From positions 471,001 to 535,000 of the forward strand of contig NZ_JASGBI010000001.1 of assembly GCF_030053425.1 (NCBI RefSeq): a DNA stretch of 64,000 nucleotides, in the 5' to 3' direction. The position numbers and the translations under genes are program-made. Below the pieces are notes generated by a model, which was not told where the DNA came from, did no database searches, and was given only the letters and a program-made list of their open reading frames with translations. Positions within the stretch are counted from its first letter, which is position 1. The number at the start of each line of letters is the position of its first letter. Shown piece by piece: positions 57,782-64,000 of this stretch. Origin of the DNA: Lysobacter stagni. Its GTDB lineage: Bacteria; Pseudomonadota; Gammaproteobacteria; Xanthomonadales; Xanthomonadaceae.

Positions 57782-58258
57782 ATGAAGATGCACCCGTGGC
57801 TGCTATGCATTTGCATGGTTCTCACAGCCAGTCCGACATTCGCAAAGCCCTCTGTATGCGGTCTACCGGAGGTCACTGGCTCACGTGAGCTGCACCAGCT
57901 CCTGAGCCTTCGCGCCATTGAAGTCGTCAAGCGCGCAGGAAATCCGGATGACGGGCTTACGGCGCTGGTCACCCCATCCGCAACTTTCAACCTCGGCGCA
58001 GGCGATGTGGGCCGACCCTTGGGGACGGGAGTCGACGGCGCTCGCGAGCTTGCGCGAACGATGAGGGCAGACACGTTCCGCTTTCTGGGTTGGGACCATA
58101 TGGACATGCCGGCAGATGTCTGCTCAAGGCAACAGGTCGAGGTCGAGTTCATCGACAGCCAAGGCAAGAACGTATCCCGTGTGGCGTTCCTATTCGAAGC
58201 GGGCCGCGTCGTGAGCGCCGTCGGCTGGCAAAGATCGTACGAAACTGGCCGGTTATAG
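57782..58258 (+). CDS. Secreted orphan protein in a palindrome-flanked unit
   Basis: This 158-residue exported protein has a signal peptide MKMHPWLLCICMVLTASPTF cleaved near FAKPS. The mature part has two Cys (VCGLPE; DVCSRQQ) that may pair, a helix HQLLSLRAIEVVKRAGN and a beta stretch VEVEFIDSQGKNVSRVAFLF with EAGRVVSAVGWQRSYE. No family recognised. Its codon and base use is less GC-rich than the core genes, consistent with transfer. Confidence 0.7.
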   Translation: MKMHPWLLCICMVLTASPTFAKPSVCGLPEVTGSRELHQLLSLRAIEVVKRAGNPDDGLTALVTPSATFNLGAGDVGRPLGTGVDGARELARTMRADTFRFLGWDHMDMPADVCSRQQVEVEFIDSQGKNVSRVAFLFEAGRVVSAVGWQRSYETGRL

Positions 58259-58280
58259 CCCTTGGCTTGCGTCGGTCACG

Positions 58281-58307
58281 ATGTCCGCTTTCGACCCACA
58301 ACGGCCC
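58281..58307. repeat. Palindrome unit type 1, copy 3 (degenerate)
   Basis: ATGTCCGCTTTCGACCC then ACAACGGCCC: left arm intact, right arm decayed. It lies 22 bp after the orphan gene. Confidence 0.75.
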
Positions 58308-58374
58308 CTGACTTTCGACGCTTCTCCACGCGAATTCACTTCCGCACGATGACGCCATCAAACAGGGGAACTCC

Positions 58375-59643
58375 ATGCAGGCCATCCGTCCGACGTTGCG
58401 CGCCCTTGCCGGCATCGCGCTGATCTGCCTTACCGCGCCGGCGGCCGCGCAGGATCTCGCCATCGTCGGCGCTCGCGTGTATCCCTCGCCGGAGGAGGCG
58501 CCCATCGACGATGCGACGGTGCTGATCCACGACGGGCGCATCGCGGCGGTCGGTCCGCGCAGGACGGTCAAGGTGCCGCGCGGGGTGCGCATCGTCGATG
58601 GCAAGGGCGCCAGCGTGACGACGGGGTTCTGGAACAGCCATGTCCATCTGATCGAGCCGCCGTTCCATCAACCCGACACGGTGCCCGCCGCCGCGCTGAC
58701 CGATGCGCTGCGCGAGCGCTTCACGCGCTGGGGGTTCACCACGCTGTTCGACATCGCATCCCTGCCCGGCGACGTGCGCGCGTTGCGTGCGCGCGTCGCG
58801 CATGGCGAGGTCACCGGTCCGCAACTTCTGACGGTGGACATGCCGTTCTATCCCGAGCACGGAACACCGATCTACGTACGCGAACTGTGGGCGCAGACGA
58901 AAGCGCCCAGTGCCGAGGTCGCCACCGTCGAGGCAGCGCGTTCGCGCGCGACAACGCAGATCGAAGCCGGCGCCGATGGCGTGAAGTTGTTCACCGGCGC
59001 CATCGTCGGCAAACCGCAGGGCGTGCTGCCGATGCGGGAGGATATCGCGCGTGCGGTCGTGGACGCTGCGCACGCGCACGGCAAGCCCGCCTTCGCGCAT
59101 CCGACCGATCAGGCGGGGCTTGAGGTGGCGATCGACAGCGGCGTCGACGTGCTGGCGCATACAGCGCCGGAAGCGGGCGAATGGTCGCCGGCGTTCGTCG
59201 CGCGACTGAAGGCGGAGGACATCGCACTGGTCCCGACGCTGACGCTCTTCGACGTCGAACTGCGCCGCGAGAACGTTCCCGAAACAGTCGTGCAGCGCTT
59301 CGTCGGCAGCGCGCAGCAGCAGGTGAAGGCGATGGCGGCCGGCGGCGGGCAGATCCTGTTCGGCACCGACGCCGGCTACATCCACGTGTACGACACGCAC
59401 CAGGAATACCGGCTGATGGCCGCGGCCGGGATGGACTGGAGCCAGATCCTGGCGAGCCTGACCACGGCGCCGGCGCAGCGTTTCAAGCAGGCCACGCAAC
59501 GCGGGCGACTTGCGAAAGGGTTGGCGGGCGACCTCGTCGTGCTCGACACCGACCCGCAACACGCGCCGGACGCCTTCGCCGACGTGCGCATGACCGTGCG
59601 CGACGGCGTGGTGCTCTACGACGCAGGCACGCCGGCCGATTGA
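58375..59643 (+). CDS. Secreted amidohydrolase
   Basis: This 422-residue exported metal hydrolase has a signal peptide MQAIRPTLRALAGIALICLT cleaved near AAAQ. The core is the imidazolonepropionase-like amidohydrolase barrel: NSHVHLIEPPF (metal His pair), KPAFAHPTDQAGLEVAIDSG and LAHTAPEAGE with further His, and FGTDAGYIHVYDTHQEYRLM with the catalytic Asp. The final strand KGLAGDLVVLDTDPQ is the usual composite domain. Substrate unknown; perhaps a dipeptide or cyclic amide. Confidence 0.88.
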   Translation: MQAIRPTLRALAGIALICLTAPAAAQDLAIVGARVYPSPEEAPIDDATVLIHDGRIAAVGPRRTVKVPRGVRIVDGKGASVTTGFWNSHVHLIEPPFHQPDTVPAAALTDALRERFTRWGFTTLFDIASLPGDVRALRARVAHGEVTGPQLLTVDMPFYPEHGTPIYVRELWAQTKAPSAEVATVEAARSRATTQIEAGADGVKLFTGAIVGKPQGVLPMREDIARAVVDAAHAHGKPAFAHPTDQAGLEVAIDSGVDVLAHTAPEAGEWSPAFVARLKAEDIALVPTLTLFDVELRRENVPETVVQRFVGSAQQQVKAMAAGGGQILFGTDAGYIHVYDTHQEYRLMAAAGMDWSQILASLTTAPAQRFKQATQRGRLAKGLAGDLVVLDTDPQHAPDAFADVRMTVRDGVVLYDAGTPAD

Positions 59644-59680
59644 ATCACCGCGCCGGTCGCAGGGCTATCGGAGAGGGCAA

Positions 59681-60193
59681 ATGATCGAACTTCCTGTAAG
59701 AGATCCGTGCGACCTTTGCGAAACGGCGAGTCGCGAAGACAGATGGGCGATCATCGACGAAAGCGAACATACGTTGACCGTGATCAACCCATGGCAGTTC
59801 GAAGTGGGTCAATGCTGTGTCATCACACGCCGGCACGTCGCGACGCTCCTCGATCTTTCCGACCAGGAATGCGAAGCGGTAATGCTCTCGGCCAGGAGAG
59901 TCGCGGAGGCGCTCGTCAGGACCTACCGCCCGCTCGGAATACTCACGTTCCAGAACAACGGGGTCTACAGCGGACAGGAAACACCGCACTTCCATTTCCA
60001 CGTCGTGCCTCGGCAGAAGGGCAGCGACTGGGGGATAGGTCCGCCCCAACTCGCGACATTCGATGGCGCCGGACGCCAGAGAGGAACCTCACACGATCCA
60101 AGCGGGGATGCGCAACGTCGTGAGCGGGTCCAGGCGTCTGCCAGACAACTGGCTGAAACCGCGAACCTGATTCGTTCGAATCTGCCGAGGTAG
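59681..60193 (+). CDS. HIT family protein
   Basis: This 170-residue protein has the HIT motif HFHFHVVPR (His103, His105, His107), with the usual YRPLGILTFQNNGVYSGQET before it. An N-terminal Cys pair CDLC (residues 10-13) suggests zinc binding, as in HINT-type histidine triad proteins. Such enzymes hydrolyse AMP-lysine or dinucleoside polyphosphates. The last 40 residues extend beyond a minimal HIT domain. Same strand as the amidohydrolase, 37 bp away. Confidence 0.9.
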   Translation: MIELPVRDPCDLCETASREDRWAIIDESEHTLTVINPWQFEVGQCCVITRRHVATLLDLSDQECEAVMLSARRVAEALVRTYRPLGILTFQNNGVYSGQETPHFHFHVVPRQKGSDWGIGPPQLATFDGAGRQRGTSHDPSGDAQRRERVQASARQLAETANLIRSNLPR

Positions 60194-60274
60194 TCAGGTT
60201 GGTGTCCCGGCTTGGCGCCGGGCGGTGGCAGGCTCGATGAGCCAGCGGCGGTCCAACGGTTCGTTCAAGGCTCG

Positions 60275-61921
60275 CTAGCCATCGTCGTCGTTCGCCAAGC
60301 GCTGCGCGAAGCCCTTGATGGCTTCGAGGATCGGTGCTGTCTCTCCCAGCCACCACCAATGCGCAGTCCCGGGCAATTCGAGCCACTGGGCGCCGGGGAT
60401 GGTCGTCGCGACATGGCGACCGGCACCGACGCGCACGGCGCGGTCGCCTGTTCGATGCATGACAAGTGTCGGCACGCGCACTTGCGGCAGCAAAGCACGT
60501 ACATCGCTCAGCGCGAGCGTGCGCAGGACGGCGTGCATGCAGCGCGGGCTGGATCCCAGGCGCAGCATGCGCGCCCACCAGCGCTGCATCAGCGGGTCAC
60601 TCGCCTGCTCGGGCGCGAAGGTGTCGATCGCGGCCGGCCGCCCCCATTGCGCGACGAGCGCATCGAGCCAACGCTCATAGCGCTCGGCAGTCAGCGCCCA
60701 CGGGTAGTCCTGCGTGGCGGTACCCCGCGCAAGTGTTGCCCAAAGCGCCAGCCCCGCAACGCGCTCTGGATGCTCGACGGCGAGGCGGATCGCGATGGGC
60801 CCGCCCTCGGACACCGCGAACACGAGCGCGCGTCGGCTGCCCGCCGCGTCGAGCACTGCAAGCGCGTCGGCGCTGCTCACCGACGTATCGGCCGGATCGA
60901 CGGTCCGATCGGAGAGCCCGACACCGCGCCGGTCGTAAAGGATGAGCCGGAAGTCGAGCGCGAGTTCCCGGAGGAAGGCCGCGGGCCCGCCGGGCTCCCA
61001 CGCCTGCTCCAGATGCGAGATGAAGCCGCTGATGAGGAGCACATCGAGCGGGCCGGTGCCCAGCACCTGATAAGCGAGATGAACGTCGCCGCTGCGCGTG
61101 AACCGCACCGCCACTGGCGCGGACGTCGCGTCCGCAGGTGTCGTCGCGATGGCGGCGCGCGCGCGTACTTCATCGACGATCTTGAGCGTTGCGGCTTCCG
61201 GCTCGACACCGAGCTCGTCGTGCAGGGCCTGCCGGCATCGCTCGAACTGCTGCAACGCCATGCGAGGTTGTCCGACAGCGGCATACAGCCGGATGAGCCA
61301 GCGCTGCGCAGCTTCGTTCAGAGGATCGACGGCGACCAGCTCCTGCGCATGCTGGAGCGCGCGCTCGGGCTGCTGTGCGCCTTCCAGCCGCGCGACGAGC
61401 TGCGCCAGCGCCTGCGCCCGCGCCTGGTGCAGTGACTCACGCTGCCGTTCGAGCCACGCCGACAGTTCATCGCATTCGTCAAGCACCAGGCCTTCAGCGA
61501 ACTCGGCAGCGGCTAGACGCACCGCGTGCTCCAGTGCGGCAAGGCTCTCCTCGTTCGCGTCCACGGTCGAGCGATACAGCCCCTGCGCGAGGAGGCGGCG
61601 CAGCGAAGCGAGGTCGGTGGCGGCGCACGCATCGTCAGCGAGTGCGACGGTCTGACGATCGGCGACGAGCGTGTCGTGCCCAACGTGGTTCGACATCTCG
61701 TGCAACAGGCGACGCATGCGCCCGCGCGCGTCAACGTCGTCGGCATCGGGCCAGAGCATTGCAGCCAGGCGGGCGCGACTCATCGGACGCGCCTCGGTGG
61801 CGAGCAAAGCAAGGAGCGCCTGCTCGCGTCGCGCGCCCGGTTCGAACGTTACCGATCCCTGCTCGATCCGCACTGGTCCGAGCACGCGAAGCGCAGGATG
61901 TGCCGACGGCTCGATGCTCAT
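60275..61921 (-). CDS. BTAD transcriptional regulator fused to an alpha/beta hydrolase
   Basis: This 548-residue protein has an N-terminal winged-helix/SARP-like region (about 1-100, REQALLALLATEARPMSRAR), a BTAD helical repeat domain (about 101-250, with EHAVRLAAAEFAEGLVLDEC and LYAAVGQPRMALQQFERCRQ) and a complete alpha/beta hydrolase (270-548) with Ser371 in VFAVSEGGPI, Asp493 in HRTGDRAV and His521 in GTAHWWWLG. A hydrolase ligand probably controls DNA binding. The start overlaps the stop of the next hydrolase gene by 4 nt. Confidence 0.85.
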   Translation of the reverse strand: MSIEPSAHPALRVLGPVRIEQGSVTFEPGARREQALLALLATEARPMSRARLAAMLWPDADDVDARGRMRRLLHEMSNHVGHDTLVADRQTVALADDACAATDLASLRRLLAQGLYRSTVDANEESLAALEHAVRLAAAEFAEGLVLDECDELSAWLERQRESLHQARAQALAQLVARLEGAQQPERALQHAQELVAVDPLNEAAQRWLIRLYAAVGQPRMALQQFERCRQALHDELGVEPEAATLKIVDEVRARAAIATTPADATSAPVAVRFTRSGDVHLAYQVLGTGPLDVLLISGFISHLEQAWEPGGPAAFLRELALDFRLILYDRRGVGLSDRTVDPADTSVSSADALAVLDAAGSRRALVFAVSEGGPIAIRLAVEHPERVAGLALWATLARGTATQDYPWALTAERYERWLDALVAQWGRPAAIDTFAPEQASDPLMQRWWARMLRLGSSPRCMHAVLRTLALSDVRALLPQVRVPTLVMHRTGDRAVRVGAGRHVATTIPGAQWLELPGTAHWWWLGETAPILEAIKGFAQRLANDDDG

Positions 61922-62826
61922 GCTACGGCCCGCTCGCGACGTTCGACGTTGGCCTGGCACAATTGCGGACGCACCCAGGCGATGATCTCAGCGACTGCCT
62001 CGTCCGGACTCCGCGCCCAGGAGAAGTGACGCCGCCATGGCGCGTCGGTCGTGACGCCGTCGATCTGCCGGCGCTCGATCGTGCAGGATGCGAGCTTCGC
62101 AAGCAGCTCGCTCGCCGCGCCCGTCGGTGCAACGGGATCGGCTCGGATCTCGACCGACAGGACGGGCAGCACCACGTCATTGAGCGCCTCCTCGTAATCG
62201 ATTCTACTGCCCGCACAGCGATATCGGCCGGTGCTGGCGTTGTAGCTCCAATCGGTCATGAACCGTCGCGGCTGGTTGCCGCCGAAGCCAAGCAGACGAC
62301 CTGGGTATCGGGGCAGCAAGGCCGTCACCATGCGGACGGCCTGCACCGCGATGCATGCACGCCGCCGCAGCGCTTGTGGCCATACGTGATAGTGCGCGGT
62401 CCCGCTCGCCACCAGGATCAAACCCGCCAGTCCGGGCGCCGCGTGCACTGCCGCCAGGCTGCCGAGCTGGCCGCCCAGACTGTGCCCGACGAGATACATG
62501 GGCCGACCAGGAAACTGCGCGGCGATCGCGGCGATCAACGACGGGATGTCCTGCTCGACGATTTCCTGATAACCAAATCGCTCGCCGCGTCGCGCCAGCG
62601 CCTCGCTTTCGCCCTGTCCGCGTAGATCGGACAACACCGCCGCGCCTCCGGCGGCTCGCGCAAGCGCTTCCGCGAACGGCGTATAGAAGCTGGCGGCGAC
62701 GCCCATTGCCGGCAGGCAGACGAACACCGGCGCGCGCGCGTACGGGCGGGAATGATTGAAGATCACGATAGGCGTGGCCGGCTCGTCTTCGGCGAACAAA
62801 GTCCGGCTGGGATCGAAGATCGTCAT
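61918..62826 (-). CDS. Alpha/beta hydrolase in operon with the regulator
   Basis: This 302-residue soluble esterase/lipase-type enzyme has the nucleophile elbow GHSLGGQLG (Ser116), oxyanion region PAMGVAASFYTPFAEAL, LSDLRGQGESEALARRGE and a later His (WRRHFSWARSPD). It is first in a two-gene operon; the regulator gene begins 4 nt before its stop. It may produce or destroy the ligand seen by the regulator's hydrolase domain. Confidence 0.87.
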   Translation of the reverse strand: MTIFDPSRTLFAEDEPATPIVIFNHSRPYARAPVFVCLPAMGVAASFYTPFAEALARAAGGAAVLSDLRGQGESEALARRGERFGYQEIVEQDIPSLIAAIAAQFPGRPMYLVGHSLGGQLGSLAAVHAAPGLAGLILVASGTAHYHVWPQALRRRACIAVQAVRMVTALLPRYPGRLLGFGGNQPRRFMTDWSYNASTGRYRCAGSRIDYEEALNDVVLPVLSVEIRADPVAPTGAASELLAKLASCTIERRQIDGVTTDAPWRRHFSWARSPDEAVAEIIAWVRPQLCQANVERRERAVA

Positions 62827-63166
62827 GAGCGGCTCCTGGTTCGATGAGGGGCCGTGAGCGTAACGAGCGAGCGTCCGCTGAACGTCCGCCGGCGTTTCGA
62901 CGCGGACTTCGCGAGCCACTGCCTTGCCTGCAACGCGGGTATCGGCGAGTTGGCAGCGTCATCTGCGGCTCACACACGCAAACGCGAAGCTGGCCCCGCC
63001 AATGCCTGGCAACCCATTCAATCCGCAGTCGGCTCACGCCATCCGGTCACTCCAGCGCATCAATGTCCGCCCCTGGTCGATCGCGGTGACGGACGCAGGC
63101 GAGACGCTTCGAGCGATGTTAATGTCCGCTTTCGACCCGAAGCGGTCATGGATCATGGGGTTGCGA
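62827..63166. other. Intergenic region with decayed and intact palindromes
   Basis: No supported gene in 340 bp. Between 62869 and 62912 lie diverged GCGTCCGCTGAACGTCCGCC and CGTTTCGACGCGGACTTCGC sequences; 63061-63090 contains AATGTCCGCCCC with a decayed partner; then the intact unit at 63121-63150. The sequence looks like a stack of old palindromes. Confidence 0.6.
63121..63150. repeat. Palindrome unit type 1, copy 4
   Basis: AATGTCCGCTTTCGACCC then GAAGCGGTCATG: CCGCTT and AAGCGG arms intact, outer arm decayed. It lies 16 bp before the small gene's ATG. In-frame ATG at 63122 reads MSAFDP. Confidence 0.85.
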
Positions 63167-63580
63167 ATGAAGCAGTTGGCGATCGCCGTCGTTCTTCTCG
63201 TCGCGCTCTGCTCCTGTGTGCTTACTGCGGGGGCGAGTTTTGTGCCTGTCGAGCAGGCTGCCATCCGAGGCGACAACAAGATCCTGCGCGACTCGATCGA
63301 TCGCCTGGAGCCTCTGATGGCCGCGCACGGCTACCGGATGAAAGGGACGCCGTTCGAAAGTTCCGACGGCGCCTTCACGGGATTCTGGTATGACGGCCCG
63401 ACGGATTCGGTGGCAACTTTTACGGTGCAGGATGGCTGTATCAGCTTCGTTGCTTCCGTTAAAGAAGGAACTCAAGATTTCAGAGCTCCCAAATCGGTCT
63501 TCGAGGGTGTGATCGAGCAGTTGAGGCGAGACGGAGCTTGGAAGATCCAACGCGACGAGATCTGCGTGAAAAAGGCATGA
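63167..63580 (+). CDS. Secreted orphan protein in a palindrome-flanked unit
   Basis: This 137-residue protein begins MKQLAIAVVLLVALCSCVLT, a signal peptide or lipoprotein leader. The mature domain includes SIDRLEPLMAAHGYRMKGTP, SDGAFTGFWYDGPTDSVATF and a C-terminal amphipathic VFEGVIEQLRRDGAWKIQRD. Start at 63167 (GGGG 6 nt before); ATG at 63155 or at 63122 inside the palindrome are in frame but less plausible. No family recognised. Lower GC than neighbours. Confidence 0.7.
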   Translation: MKQLAIAVVLLVALCSCVLTAGASFVPVEQAAIRGDNKILRDSIDRLEPLMAAHGYRMKGTPFESSDGAFTGFWYDGPTDSVATFTVQDGCISFVASVKEGTQDFRAPKSVFEGVIEQLRRDGAWKIQRDEICVKKA

Positions 63581-63587
63581 GGTAAGC

Positions 63588-63617
63588 AACGTCCGCTGCT
63601 GGCCGATAGCAGACATT
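63588..63617. repeat. Palindrome unit type 2, copy 2
   Basis: AACGTCCGCTGCTGGCCGAT then AGCAGACATT, arms GTCCGCT/AGCAGAC with one mismatch. It begins 7 bp past the stop of the small gene, as at 56557. Confidence 0.8.
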
Positions 63618-63645
63618 GCCGTTTGTGCGGCGATGCAGGCGCGCC

Positions 63646-64000
63646 CTAAAGTCCACCACCCCAGCGGTGTTGCCAGCTCAGCGCCACCGCGTCGAACTCG
63701 TTGCCGGTGCGCGCGTACACACCGCTGCTGACGGCAATCTTGACCGAGTTCGCGCGGTCCACGGGTAGCGACAGCGAGGCGCCCACGCGCCAGTTCTGCT
63801 GAAGGTCGCGGTTGTAGCGACCATCCACCTGCGAGCGACCGCCGGCGAAGTACGTGGCATCGAACGACCACCACGCGCCAGAGGTCATGCCGCGGATGAG
63901 GTTCACCTGCAGCGCGTAGACCGGTTCCTGCGAGCGCGTGGTGTTGCCGTAGAACTCGTCGTTGTCGGTGAAGAAGGTCGCGCCCAGCTTCAGTTCGGTG
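63646..64000 (-). CDS. Transporter of the phenol-degradation MetA (outer membrane) family, 5' end outside window
   Basis: The last 118 codons of a minus-strand gene are visible, open to the edge (TELKLGATFFTDNDEFYGNT). It ends FDATYFAGGRSQVDGRYN, then DLQQNWRVGASLSLPVDRAN, SVKIAVSSGVYARTGNEFDA and WQHRWGGGL. This is the typical C-terminus of the MetA-like transporter/porin family (PF13557), outer membrane beta-strands with WGGG. These proteins are thought to take up hydrophobic aromatics. N-terminal signal not in view. Confidence 0.75.
   Translation of the reverse strand, partial: TELKLGATFFTDNDEFYGNTTRSQEPVYALQVNLIRGMTSGAWWSFDATYFAGGRSQVDGRYNRDLQQNWRVGASLSLPVDRANSVKIAVSSGVYARTGNEFDAVALSWQHRWGGGL

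Noticed and set aside
62854..63393. 179-codon plus-strand frame overlapping the palindromes and the orphan gene
   Set aside because: It runs in a different frame from the 63167 gene, which has a leader peptide and better start; composition is shadow-like.
56284..63617. Classical integron cassette array
   Set aside because: No integrase, no RYYYAAC/GTTRRRY core sites at the expected spacing; palindromes are short and also occur in decayed solitary form. Retained only as an unusual palindrome-flanked arrangement.

Overview
The window is high-GC (about two thirds G+C), densely coding chromosomal DNA of a gammaproteobacterium, most likely Lysobacter or a close relative in the Xanthomonadaceae. 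This is an inference from several features: the atp operon order I-B-E-F-H-A-G-D, E2 and E3 of pyruvate dehydrogenase standing together without E1, and many small families common in this group (DUF1415, DUF2884, DUF3016, DUF3297, DUF4031, DUF6249, DUF6630). Two families of dispersed intergenic repeats also fit. No rRNA, tRNA, prophage, CRISPR array, transposase or integrase was seen.

Region by region. 1-6286: F1Fo ATP synthase operon on the minus strand, with atpD cut by the window edge. 7005-10931: aceF, a coupled secreted orphan and lpd. 11023-23922: envelope and housekeeping genes (DUF2884, OmpW, EamA transporter, alcohol dehydrogenase, YajQ, DUF1415, an overlapping rsmC-rsuA-HAD operon, and the ybbA/ybbP/tesA cluster). 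23923-25731: a regulatory-looking intergenic region (short peptide, hairpin, terminator, further hairpins) ahead of rtcB. 26118-32969: an M29 lipoprotein peptidase, an ECF sigma factor with a putative anti-sigma partner and a divergent DUF6249 gene, an Lrp regulator, an isochorismatase, an M28 peptidase and a double-PepSY protein. 33229-43150: transporters, a HipA-like kinase with DUF3037, a cold-shock protein, several small secreted proteins, a YadG/YadH-type ABC exporter and an RcnB-like His-rich protein. 43199-54530: dehydrogenases, regulators (AraC, OmpR-type response regulator, PAS histidine kinase), serine hydrolase and MFS exporter. 54556-64000: accessory-looking DNA with DUF1254, a CPBP protease, amidohydrolase, HIT protein, a regulator-hydrolase fusion with a second hydrolase, and three small orphan genes flanked by recurring imperfect palindromes.

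How the genes work together. The best supported units are ATP synthesis (atp), pyruvate oxidation (aceF/lpd), rRNA modification (rsmC/rsuA overlapping by 4 nt), lipoprotein or toxic-compound export (ybbAP with tesA), and a self-contained ECF sigma circuit. In that circuit both divergent promoters carry the same TGCAACC, 16-nt spacer, TATC signature. The most unusual features are the palindrome-flanked single-gene units at 56284-63617, the attenuator-like structure at 24049-24240, a terminator without a gene at 48531-48567, and the regulator/hydrolase pair at 60275-62826.
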